From assembly GCA_016806645.1 (NCBI GenBank), contig JACSYO010000458.1, forward strand, positions 81,001 through 145,000: a stretch of DNA of 64,000 nt. The letters are read 5' to 3'. The translations under genes and the position numbers were made by a program. Below, piece by piece: positions 1-61,092 of this stretch. This stretch comes from Ophiodon elongatus. Its lineage: Eukaryota; Chordata; Actinopteri; Perciformes; Hexagrammidae. The notes beneath the pieces are model-generated. The model ran no database searches. It saw nothing but the letters and a program-made list of their open reading frames with translations, and was not told the DNA's origin. The first letter of the stretch is position 1; every line of letters starts with the position of its first letter.

Positions 1-3000
1 GATTGCGACTTGTAGTGTGGAACATATTATTCAGGCTAATCAATGAATGCATTATAAAGTGTGGGGGAGGGGCTGCCAGTATGCTTCAACAGAACTTTCA
101 CACTCGCTTCAAGCTGCAATTGGCCAGTTGGAGGTTTGTCCTCCTTTACACATCTATGTCACTCTTGATGTGTATGTACGAGTGCAAGACTGTCTGAAAA
201 CGTGGGTAATTGTCCTTAATCTACAAATCTGATATGTTTAGACAACACACACACACACGCGCGCACACACACACGCACACAGAGGCCATGGCTTCACACA
301 ACCTTTGTCCCAGACCTCTGCAGGGGTAATTAGATGCTGAAATATTGATTGTGTGTGTGTGTGTGTGTGTGTCTGTGTGTCTGTGTGTGTGTGTGTGCTT
401 GTGAGAGACAGAGAGAGGTACGCTTGTATTCATTATATTCATAATGTATGTGTATTTGCTTGAATGTGGTGGTCACTGTTTCAGTTTTTATTATTATTCG
501 ACCTTTTTATGGCATTCCTTTTCTTTATTGGAGAGTCAACAGAGGGGGAGGGAGAGAGAGAGAGAAAGTGAGACGCGGCAGGAGATTTCAAGCTGAAATT
601 AAATTCCCTTCTTGATTTACAAGGTGTTTGTTAAGCTGTGCTCTGAAATCAGTTGCGCTGGACTTGTGTCTGCAAGGCTCTTCAGATGATTCAGATGATT
701 AACGGTATATTTCTGTAAAGAGGAACACCACACTGAATAACTGCAATCAATTTTGGGCTGTGCACATGATCTCATAGATCCTTGTTGGCTTATGATGTTA
801 ACAACAGCGACATCAAAACAAAAGACAATGCACGTCCTGCTCAAAATTAGCTTGTATGTGTCTGCTGGGAGATTAAAGTTCACTTCGGCCGACTTCTCTC
901 GCTCCAAACTATTTATAAGCTAAAAAGAAGTATAAGAAATATATGAATACAAATAAAAACTGAATAAGATACAAACACCAAATCCAACTTCCATACCTTT
1001 ATTTACTAATTGCATACTAAGAATTTCATACAATGTGCATTGTAATAACGAATGTAAAACCTCAACACTATAATTCCCAGTCATGTTATTCACACTACTT
1101 TTTTCAGGATATCAGAATATGTACGACTTTTGGCTTTTGAAATTTGTTCTTCTAGGCCTCGGTGAAAAAATAAACACTGTAGCCAACACAGATCTAAAGC
1201 AAATTACATACTACATTCAAATTAGAACATTAACATGTCACACAGAACTGCAAATGCAACCTTCCTAGACGTGTAACTCTGGCGATGCTGCACACTGAAT
1301 CGGGCTAACCATTCTCATAACTTTGTTCAGGTGTCCGCTAACTTTTTGGCTACCGTTAGCTGTTGATAACAAATCAAGCTAAAACTGTTCAATACACAAC
1401 TGGTCAAATTGCTGCAGATACAGCTTCATATTTCGCTGCCTTTATGAGCATCATCAAATATTGTGTTTGTTAGTGCTAACTGCTTTTGTCAATCTAACAT
1501 CAAAGTATAGGACCGACTGTACACAAATACTCTTTTTATGGTGGTAAAATGTACTGTGGTAAATACACAGTCTTAAATGGTAGGAGGTTGGTAGGAGGTT
1601 GCAGAGTGCACATGGTTACAGGAGTTAGAGACAATGGTGTCCCAACTGACACATAAATCATGTGCCAGGATGTCCATGTTTCAGTGTCCTTTCTCTGCCA
1701 TATTTCAGTAAACATTAGAAATCAATACATGTATAGATTCAAACATAATCAAACTAGTATCCAATAGCAACAATTATTCAAATGATAGAATCCATGACCA
1801 TTTGGATAAAAGCTGGAATAGAATTCATGGCGTCATCAGGGCAGCATAGAATCTGTTGGAATGTTGGGAATCTATAAACACTCAGACCCAAGTTTGGTTC
1901 AGACACAATATTCTCACTCAAACGGCAGTTTGGTTCAGAGACGAATTTCACTGTGACAATTGAAAGTGCATTTAGCAAGAGAGAACAAGATGGACAAAGT
2001 AGATAAAAACACTGAAGTCGAACAGACAACAATGCTGGAAGACATGGCGTTCCACTCCCTCCTCGTCATTGTGGAGGTTGGTTTATGGCTTTTTGACGGT
2101 TACACCTACAGTCTATGGGCATATCTATGGGTTACACTCTGTGTCTTTTGGATTCTTCAAAGTTATTTTTGTTTGTTCGCCCTCTGGCTCAAGTTTTTGC
2201 TTTCAAAGAGTCAGTTGTCCCTCTGAAAGGCAGCTGCCACTGCTGCCAGGAGTCAACGGTCAAATGATCCAATTAAAGCTGGATAATGAGAGGAGTGAAT
2301 AATTTACTGTGGTTAATCCTCAAGTACACGCATGCAGGTTTTGTGCCACATTGGTGAGGTCTCTGTTGACTGCAATGATTGACCTCATTGTGATTCTAAA
2401 CTTACCATTGTTCACTGTGTGATTGGTCATGAGAAAGACTAAGAATTTTTAATCGAAACTTCAAGCGTAGGTTTTGGTGGCCTCAGAATCCAAAAAGTTT
2501 TCACTACTTGAGTAATATTTAAAGAGTAACGGTTCCCTGTCTTATCTATGAAGCGGGTCTAACTCTGCATTGCATTATGAAGGGAGGACTTTAACTTTAA
2601 ACTCAGACTCTGTCTGGTAGCTCAGGTGTAACCCTGACTCGCCTCTCAAAGAGAAGGCCAAACAAAACGTCTAATGAGGTCAAGGTGTGACGTCTGCCAT
2701 GTGTCAAAAAAGTCAAAGGCTCAAACTAAAGCTTCATTAAGGGACGGCTGAATAATTTACTAGGGCTAGTACACACACACGTGCACACATGCATTTACTC
2801 TGGCTGTACTTTCAAGCAACACTAAATAGTCCTTAATGAATAACACACACACACACACTGTGGCAGTTGGAACGGATAATGGAGGACAATGTACATACGA
2901 GCGTGTGATTATTTACTAAAAGTCCCATATGTGTGTATGTTTGTGCGTCTGTGTGTGATCAGTACAACACTCAGGCGTGTAAACGCCTGTGCACACACGT

Positions 3001-3755
3001 ACGTGCACGCGAGTGTCTCCTCACGCACGTGCGTGCGTGCTTCTTTGTGTTTGTCCTGCGACTGCACGCATTATCTTTATCTGCAACTGTGTGGAAATGC
3101 CTTGTTTAAACAAAGTTAATATATATTCATTAAATAAATAAAAAATCTATACAAAAATATTCCTGCAAATGCAGTGGTTAAGTTTCAAGTTCCGAAGCTG
3201 TTTAATTAAAGATCACAAGTTCACTCTAACAGCTGCTGGAGATAGCTCAACAGGCTTCATAGTCTATACGTTCTAAATCAACATTTGAACGCTGCTCTTT
3301 CTGGGACTTTTCTTTCTCTTCACGTGTGTGTTCATCCTTCACTTTACCACAAACATTTAACATCAACACATCTCTGTGTGTGTGTGTGTGCTAGTTGCCT
3401 ACAGCGTTTTACATGGATTCTATTAGCAGACTCGGTCGGCACTACTATTTAATTTAGTCTGAAACTAAGAGCATTTTAACAAGCACAGCTTTTATGTGTC
3501 TGCTGCTCCTTTGAACATATTTATAGGTGAAACAAAACCTGAGTTTGTGTGTGTATATGTGTGTGTGTGGAGCTGCCCTGCACACTGAGGACTGGTCATC
3601 CCTACTTTATTTCTTTTCTTTTGTTATTGTTGCATTTATATATATTGTTGCTGTGTGCAATTTAATGTAAGATATGATAGCCTTCCTGTAGGAATACACT
3701 GTACCCAATGATCTTGATCAATAGATGCTCTTAACGTTCTCTCCGTCTTTCTCAG
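1..3755. other. Upstream region without recognised genes
   Basis: Microsatellite stretches ((CA)n near 246-280, (GT)n near 350-398, 3374-3390) and AT-rich DNA. Six-frame open frames are short and lack coding character. It must contain or precede the myo7a promoter, but no promoter motif stands out. Confidence 0.5.
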
Positions 3756-3805
3756 TGTCCACAGGTGACTGCCGATGTCCAGTCATAAGGACACAAACGG
3801 GAACC

Positions 3806-3823
<18 letters not shown>
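3756..3823 (+). CDS. myo7a: myo7a exon 1: 5' UTR tail and first six codons
   Basis: Codes MVILQQ (3806-3823), then CAG|GTAAAC in phase 0. A possible acceptor is ctttctcag ending at 3755 (cacag ending at 3763 is an alternative), so the first 50 or so bases would be 5' UTR; the transcription start and any upstream non-coding exon are not identified. An out-of-frame ATG at 3775 overlaps the true start. Confidence 0.85.
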
Positions 3824-54252
<50,429 letters not shown>

Positions 54253-54507
54253 ACTTCTTACTGGCAGGAGGCCGCCGAGCTTGTTCGGCTCTTGCGCCCC
54301 ATTGGCCAGCACTGCAGCTGGGGGCGGACCTTCGCCAACCAGCTGTGGACGATGAGCCGCAGTCCTTCTGTTAGCTCGGACGGGTCAAATCTCACCGGGG
54401 AGAGTTCGGCTGCCAGCAGCGACCCCGGGGAAGGGCCCAGCAGCTATCACCACTACAACCACGATGAAGATGAGGACGAGCCGTCCAGTGAGGATGACTA
54501 CCTCTAA
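54253..54507 (+). CDS. In-frame extension past the myo7a stop (84 codons, then TAA)
   Basis: The frame stays open from the TGA to a TAA at 54505-54507. The peptide begins TSYWQEAAELVRLLRPIGQH, passes a Ser-rich part (SRSPSVSSDGSN, SSAASSDP) and ends in an acidic tail HDEDEDEPSSEDDYL. Composition and GC-rich third positions look coding, and the AT content rises right after the TAA. It could be reached by readthrough, by a 69-nt mini-intron, or by a phase-0 acceptor (ctggcag, exon start at 54267) spliced from exon 48. No homologue is recognised; plain 3' UTR is the alternative. Confidence 0.4.
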   Translation, partial: TSYWQEAAELVRLLRPIGQHCSWGRTFANQLWTMSRSPSVSSDGSNLTGESSAASSDPGEGPSSYHHYNHDEDEDEPSSEDDYL

Positions 54508-54800
54508 AACCTCCAAACTCTCCGTCCAAAAGATCGGTCTTCCTTGTGTGGTTCAGGATTTCACAGTCAGATCTGCTCATACAGAAATACAGTGTTCATG
54601 TTATTGGACATAATCCATCTATGAACTACAAGAGAGACTGGTGGACTACAGTGTTGGGTTTAGCAAAAACCTGAGTGGTTTATCAATCCATGTTATACCT
54701 TTATTAACTAATTACATTACTAGGTTTTATTCTTATATACAGCTGAGAAGTACTGATAAAAATGTAATATTATTGTCAATAAATACATGTAATACATAAT
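54508..54800 (+). other. myo7a: myo7a 3' UTR
   Basis: AT-rich non-coding tail with a canonical AATAAA at 54778-54783, so cleavage is likely near 54800. Later AT-rich signals (for example attaaa near 55710) could serve longer forms. Confidence 0.6.
54778..54783 (+). terminator. myo7a: Polyadenylation signal AATAAA of myo7a
   Basis: Exact AATAAA about 530 bases after the stop, followed by GT/T-rich DNA (taggccttattgttgttatgg) of the kind that follows cleavage sites. Confidence 0.6.
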
Positions 54801-56302
54801 AATTGTAGGCCTTATTGTTGTTATGGTTTTTCCATCTTTCTTTGACCGGTGTGATTGTGAAAAGGGTATTACATTTAATACTATATGGTATTATAAAAAA
54901 GTCTTCTATTTAATTTGGTGAACACGACAGAGACCCTGGTTAACCCTCTAGGAGTGACCGCGTTACCATGCCGACGTTAGCATTCCGCTCAAAGCGTAGC
55001 TTAGACATTAAGAGTCTCAACTCCGAAGGTAAACACATTTGATTTAGGTACCGACATGACCTTCCCTGTGGCACCACTGTCAGGCTGAGATAAGGATCTA
55101 AAATATACAATGTTTCATCCATCCGACTATTTTGTTTTCTGTGAGTGTAATTAACGTTACAGCATCACAGGAGCTTCACGTTCCTTTGTGGCCTTGTGCA
55201 TCTTGAAATACGGACAAAGTCAAAAGGTTGTTGACATTTTGTTCCTTCTGAGATACAGTACTGGCTGGATACAAGGAAAACAAGGTCATAAAGAGTTCAG
55301 CTTTGACGTCTTCTGTTCTGTCATCTCGGCGGTTTTAGTGTTAATCTTTTGATTATTTTTGTTTGGGTTTAGAAAAGACACGTATCTATTTTTTCTGGCC
55401 TTGGAACCAAACAGGGTAACTGAAGAGGCTAGATCGCCACGGTAACTTATGTTGCAGGCATAGCTTCGTCCAGAGCAGTTTATGTTCTGAGTTTCAGATA
55501 AAAAATTGTCTTAAGCCGGTTTTCACTGATCTGTGAATGTCTATATAATTTGTATGATGAACAAATACTCTGGTATTTTAACAGTGCCAACCATTTCATT
55601 TGACGTGTTCACTTGTTGTGTATTGTCTATGACTTTGTAACCCGATATCTTGACTTCCTGTAGTGCTCTCAAGTTCTGTGTAATGTGTGCTCTCACTTTT
55701 GTACAAAACATTAAATACATTTGTTTTGACTGATATATATGAATGAATAGTTAATGTTGTTAACAATGTCTTTAACACAGTTGGTACACTGTGTTAGTAT
55801 AGTATGCCATGAAAAGTAGTAAAAAATTGTATAAAAAGGTTAAAGTATACTGTCATAAATATATTTTTTTAAATAGCATCGTATAGTTATATTAAAGACA
55901 TTAATATTTCATAAAAATATCAACATAGAGAATGTCATGAAAGCTAATATTGTGTGACAAAAAATGTACATAAGGTCTGAAAGTCATAAAATGTCATAGT
56001 ATAGAAAGTCTTAAAAATGCCAATGTATAGTATGTCATTAAATTGACTTAAAGTCGTAGTATAGGATGTCATAGTAAAGGGATATTAAAGTCCTAGTATA
56101 ACATCGAAAAAAGTCATAAAGTCATAATATAGTATGTCAAAAAAGTCATAAAAGGTATGTCAAACAAATGATTAAGACTCATAGCAAAGTATATTGAAGA
56201 AAGTCACATCATAGTATGACGAAAAAGTCATAGTATAGTATGTCGAAAACATTGATGAATAGTCATAGTAAAAATTGAGTATGTCGAAACAAATCATATG
56301 TT
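54801..56302. other. Intergenic AT-rich DNA with a degenerate repeat
   Basis: No gene is recognised. From about 55800 to 56290 the string gtcatagtatagtatgtcga and variants (aaaagtcataaa) recur many times in no fixed period, a low-complexity repeat seen in teleosts; a similar scrap lies at 61626-61650. Confidence 0.6.
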
Positions 56303-56577
56303 TAACAGCTGGAGAGACTTTTAACGGAGATCGTGTCTGAACACATGATCAGTCTCACGGACAGTTTTTAGCTCACATTCCAATAACAAGCCACTTAAAA
56401 TATTAATAAAAATGATCGTATAATGTTTTCAGTTGATTTAATGGTGTTAAACTACTACGTATACTAATAAAGACACAGTTATTACCACTAACAGAGGAGA
56501 TGTTTTCTCTCTGTAGTCTGTTACCTGTAACGGCATTGAGTATTTATACACAGTGTGTGGTATTTATACTGTGTTCT
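56303..56577 (+). repeat. Direct repeat, copy 1 (275 bp)
   Basis: From taacagctggagagactttt to gtatttatactgtgttct. Nearly the same sequence recurs at 56924-57193, with a 4-base deletion and scattered changes. Confidence 0.9.
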
Positions 56578-56618
56578 CAGAACACAGTATAAATACCACA
56601 CACTGTGTATAAATACTC
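56538..56618. repeat. Perfect palindrome, 40-bp arms with a 1-base centre
   Basis: gagtatttatacacagtgtg... reads back exactly as the complement after the central C at 56578. Confidence 0.95.
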
Positions 56619-56674
56619 AAAAACTATGCATTTCGGCGGTAGAAATCGGCCGTGCGCGTATAAGCAGGACACAT

Positions 56675-57686
56675 GGGGTGCGTCCCAACACTCTTAACTG
56701 CATCCCCGTTTCCCTCACTTGCGTCTTTTCCTTGCGTCTTAGTCCCGCCCACCATGGATGCATGGAGAGACGCAAGGAAACCATGCAGGGATAGAGGAAA
56801 CGAGGAAATATGTTTTACATGAGACATGAGACGTCCTTTCCTCGAAAGCGTCACGTGATGCGACGTCTGTTTCTGATGACGGAGGATCAGCTGATCACAT
56901 CTGGATCAGCTGTTAGTCGGCTCTAACAGCTGGAGAGACTTTAGAGGAGTTCGAGTCTGAACACATGATCAGTCTCAAGGACAGTTTTTAGCTCACATTC
57001 CAATAACAAGCCACTTAAAATATTAAAATGATCTTATGATGTTTTCAGTTAATTTAATGGTGTTAAACTACTACGTATACTAATAAAGACACAGTTATTA
57101 CCACTAACAGTGGAGATGTCTTCTCTCTGTAGTCTGTTACCTGTAACGGCATTGAGTATTTATACACAGTGTGTGGTATTTATACTGTGTTCTGTGTCCT
57201 GCTTATACACACGGCCGATTTCTACCAGCGAAATGCGTTTGTTTTATTTATGAATTATTTGCGTCTGTATGTTTTGTAATTATGGCGATTATGGTTTATC
57301 TTGAACACTGGAATTAATTTATTAGGCTCAATGTTTCAGGTTAAACTTAAATGATATAACTCATAAAACCCAACACTCAGAAAACAAATCAAATATATAG
57401 AGAGTTTAATCTGTGATCGTCTTCACTCTGGTATAAAACTCCAGCGATCAGTCCGACCAATCAGATAACTGATGAACAGTGAGGGGGCGTGTCCAGCGTT
57501 AAAACACTCCCTGGAAGCCTGTTCTCTCGCTTCCTCGCTCATGGCTCCTCGATCCTCGATCCTCGCTTCTCAGACAGAAATAAGAGGTTTGGGACGGCCG
57601 TCAATATGGCGGCGCAGAACAACTTCCGGTTCAGGCGAGGAGCGAGGAGCGAGGAAACGACAATTAAGAGACTTGGGATGCACCCC
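56675..57686. mobile_element. Candidate non-autonomous TIR element (1012 bp)
   Basis: Left end ggggtgcgtcccaacactct and, on the complement, right end ggggtgcatcccaagtctct match at most positions and continue as taa. Internal foldbacks include a 12-base pair at 56728-56739 and 56768-56779. No transposase frame and no clear target duplication are seen, so family and exact limits are uncertain. Confidence 0.45.
56924..57193 (+). repeat. Direct repeat, copy 2 (270 bp)
   Basis: Second copy of the unit at 56303-56577; includes gaacacatgatcagtctca, caataacaagccacttaaaa and actactacgtatactaataa. Confidence 0.9.
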
Positions 57687-58533
57687 GTGTGTTGTTACAG
57701 TGTTGCGTCATAACGACATAAACAACCCGGTTCAAAGTATTACTTTATTAACAAGGTTGCAATATAAGTGAAAGAATGAATATAAAAGTGAAACCAAGGG
57801 ATTGACACAGAGAGAACAAAGCTACTAAACTGTCTCATTCTTCTCTTTCAAACATGCTGAATTAAATACGTTCTCCACTAACAATGTCTCATATCCCTCT
57901 TTGTTGTTATGGTTTATATGCAGATTATAATCTGATCATAAGAATATGCAGACAATAGTTTATGAAACTCAGTGAGACCTAGAAGTGTTGACTTGATAGT
58001 GTTTTAAAATTCTAATGTAAATTGAAAAGATGATAATTAAAAACATGACTCAAGACTGCAGTTTAACCTTTTATCAAAGCTTCTGTAACTGAAGTGAAAT
58101 AAAAGAATGAGGGCTGAGGCTGCAGTAAACACCAGAGAGAGCAGATCAGCGTTTCTTGGTCATGATCGTTTGTTCTCGTGAACGGCCGAATGGTGCGTCA
58201 CTTTAAATGTTGCCGCCGCAAGGAATTGTGGGTCAGAATGATCTCCTTTCCTTTCGTAAAGGAAGGTCCAGTGGTTCCTATGCTAAAGGAGCTAAGTAAG
58301 GAAGCATTGAAGCTCCTTTCCATTGCATTTAGAGAATTCAAACAGCTCTTATCATGGCGGCCACTTAAATTACTTCCGGGTCATTTCACTCAGTGAGGAA
58401 CCTTCCTAAGCAAGAAGGAGTATTCAACCGCAGCCCGCAACAGACGGGACGAATAGTCAAAGTAGTGAGTCAGAGAAGTTATTTCACATGTTGTTCTCCA
58501 AGAAGAGAAACGTGGACAGTGAACCCAGAGCCT
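57687..58533. other. Intergenic DNA without recognised genes
   Basis: AT-rich with a foldback near 58235-58320 (ctcctttcctttcgtaaagg and later aagctcctttcc). The short open frames have no coding character. Confidence 0.5.
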
Positions 58534-58960
58534 TTAACCCTAGAACACTAACATAACAATTAGTAACTCCATCACTAACGTCGGGTATATTTTACCAGAT
58601 ATAATGTACCTGATAAAAAAATACGTATCAAAATATATTAAAATACAACAATACAAGACGAATTGAAGTACTCTTCTTTAATTCCCCCCTATACAACGTC
58701 TCATAAAACGAAAAAAAAGGTATCATGGGGGGCGATAAAAAGGCTAAAACATTTGTGAAAAAGTAGGAAATCGTTAATGAAACATTCCTCAAAACAAAAA
58801 GAATGGAGCTGGGAACTTGTCCCTTTGTCCACCCGTTCCTGGGACATGTGAGCCCTGTCCGGTGAAGGCACAGTCTCCCTGCAACAAATAAACTGTCCTT
58901 GCCTTGCAATGGTGATATCCACCCGAAAATATGTACCCTCCATCACTAACGTCGGGTGAA
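58534..58960. mobile_element. piggyBac-like element end
   Basis: TTAA at 58534-58537 is followed at once by CCCTAGAACAC, the target site plus terminal bases expected for piggyBac. The string ctccatcactaacgtcgggt occurs at 58567-58586 and again at 58938-58957. No matching right end or transposase frame was found. Confidence 0.35.
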
Positions 58961-59329
58961 AATCACCTGAACACGTGCTTGTTGAAAAAACAGGGATGGG
59001 CGCAGGAGACACGATGACGTCAGTGAGCTGAAGCTGAAGCTGCCCGAGGACCCACGCAACTCAGACAGCAGCAACACAATTACAATTACATGACCACAAT
59101 CGCGTGGGTAAAACTCACCCCTCTAGTGGGGCGCGGTGGTATTACAGGTGGGGCGCAGGGGGAAATGCAGAATATTTTTATTTCAAGAACTTTATTGAGA
59201 AATTCACATATTACAAAAGTACAAAGTACACGGACATAAAACTTAGGCTGTGTTGTGTTCAAAGAATCTTCAGAGGACAAAAGGACGTCTTGGATCGAAA
59301 GTTATAATAAAGCGTATTTAATAACGTAA

Positions 59330-59900
59330 AAAGCATTGTGATTCAGAGTACAATCTCAGCTGAGGTCTCGCTGGCTGCACGGTTATCTGTCTCTACTTTC
59401 ACCAGCAAGCCCAGAGCAGAGGACGCGAACAGGTATATATATACATACAGAAAAAGGAGTGATTTTATCCCATTGGCTAAGAATGCTGACAGATCCATTG
59501 GTGCTTAGTTTGCACATAGGCGGAGTCTTCTTGGTGATTGGATTAAAGTTGGTCGAGCAGGCATGTCCATGCCCCTAGGCACATGATGCCTGGCTCTCCT
59601 CTTTCAGGTACTCCGGTAGCTTAATTAGCATCTGACAAAAACAAGCGCCGCAGTGTTTTACCACTGCGGCGCCATGACCACGCCTCTAGGCACGTGACCC
59701 TCTCCGGTGCGTTCAATGTAACCAGTTATTTTGAGGGTTTCTCACTAAACAATGTGGTATTACACTGAATACATTATTTTAATAGTGAGACTAATTACAT
59801 AGTTTTAAAATCATGGCGGTACAATTAAGTATGACACTGAATGCATTTTATTAATAGTAAGATTAATTACATAGTTTTAAATGTGTTGATAATACTCTTC
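59330..59900. other. Intergenic, unassigned repeat-like DNA
   Basis: Contains a perfect GC-rich hairpin (59645-59672) and a local duplication of about 45 bases (cactgaatacatta... at 59763, cactgaatgcatttt... at 59836). No gene is seen. Confidence 0.4.
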
Positions 59901-59901
59901 A

Positions 59902-60424
59902 GCTGTGTTCACACCAAAAGCATTGCGAATTTTCGCGCCACTTTACTTGTTTACTTGTCGGACTATTTGTGGTTATTTCGCTTCATTCGCGCTGGACGCG
60001 CCGAAGAGGGGGCGTGGCTTATCTCCGTGGAAATAGTTCCTTTCTGCCATCCACCATGGAAGAAATAACCACTATTTCTGATTTGTACATGTTGTGGAAG
60101 TCCCACAAACGTCGGAACATCAAACGCCCTCATGTCTGGGTTCATAACATGATCCGTAGCCGCACACAGCTTCTCCAGGATCTGCGTCTGGAGGACTGCC
60201 GCTTCCAGTCTATCGACTTCTCCTTCATAGTTTCTGATTCAGCAACGGCAGGACGGCAGTGATGACGGGCGGAGCTTCTCAATGCTGATTGGCTTTCGCA
60301 ATGAGGCGAATTGTTCGCGTCGCGCGAAAATTTGCGTTATTCGCATCCATTCGCGTCTGTGCATTGACTTTGTATGTAATCTACTCGTGCGAAAAATTCG
60401 CAACGCTTTTGGTGTGAACACAGC
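59902..60424. mobile_element. Miniature Harbinger-like TIR element (523 bp)
   Basis: Ends are inverted repeats: gctgtgttcacaccaaaagc on the left and its complement, with one change, on the right, continuing as gttgcgaatttttcgc. Inside, an open frame at 59969-60262 has WVHNMIRSRTQLLQDLRLED and CRFQS, which resembles the N-terminal part of Harbinger transposases (WVH..., LRLD..RFQ). Too short to be active. Confidence 0.7.
59969..60262 (+). pseudogene. Truncated Harbinger-like transposase fragment
   Basis: A 97-codon frame of which the part from about residue 30 (MEEITTISDLYMLWKSHKRR then PHVWVHNMI...LLQDLRLEDCRFQS) resembles a Harbinger transposase N-terminus. The catalytic DDE part is absent, so it can only be a relic or an internal fragment of the miniature element. 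Confidence 0.5.
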
Positions 60425-60494
60425 ATAAATGTTTATATTACGCCGTTAACAGGTTACGGTTGCGCATGCGCGACGGCCAAGCTCCTTGGCGACT

Positions 60495-61092
60495 CACGGG
60501 CATTCTGCGCCACATTCGGCTGCTCTGCTGTTGCCTCTTTCCAAACAAAGTACAGATCTGAGCTCTACATGCAGCATGGATTGAGAGAGGCCGTATCAAG
60601 TCTCACACCCCGTTTTAAAACGATTTGTAGTGGACAGCAGGCTCACTGCTCCACTAATACTGAGACAACCTGATGGCTCACATATCTGACCTCATTTGGT
60701 TTGGTTTTGTACAGGTTGCACGTTATTGTTGTTTTGAAAAGATATGCAGTGTAAAACTCAGTAAAACTCTTTATTGTCAAATATTTGAACTTATTTTGTT
60801 TAGTTTTTCACAGGTTGCACTTTATTGTTATTATCTTGAAAATATATTTAGTGCAAAACAGGTTAATTGCAGCCACAATAAGCTATGTTTTGCCAAATAT
60901 TATTTATTTTTTGCACATAGAACTTTATTTGCATTGTTCTGACAAAGTGAACATGGATTCAACAAAATTCAACATGGACCATTTTGTTACAATTTTGTTA
61001 GGGCGGTGGGACATGAACATTTTTCTTCCTCCAAAGTGGGGCGTGACAGAAAACGTTTGAGAACCACTGCTGTGGTTCTCAAACGTTTTCTG
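60495..61092 (+). mobile_element. Decayed hAT transposon, 3' part
   Basis: A short frame at about 60560-60673 (MQHGLREAVSSLTPRFKTIC then SGQQAHCS..., stop) resembles the C-terminus of ZBED-like hAT transposases. It is followed by a 3' UTR-like stretch and ends with the typical hAT terminus gtttgagaaccactg (61055-61069). The rest of the transposase is missing. Confidence 0.6.
61047..61092. repeat. Perfect inverted repeat, 21-bp arms around the hAT end
   Basis: cagaaaacgtttgagaacca plus c is mirrored after a 4-base spacer (tgct), so two hAT termini face each other. Confidence 0.95.

Noticed and set aside
1960..2226. Hydrophobic 88-codon open frame resembling a small membrane protein
   Set aside because: Random-looking codon use, no recognisable family, no splice or promoter context.
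58628..59012. Minus-strand open frames with several Cys residues as a piggyBac cysteine-rich domain
   Set aside because: The Cys spacing does not fit that domain on either strand and no DDD transposase core precedes it.
60461..60475. NRF-1-like site ttgcgcatgcgcga marking a promoter
   Set aside because: The match is good but it lies among transposon remnants, with no gene start nearby.
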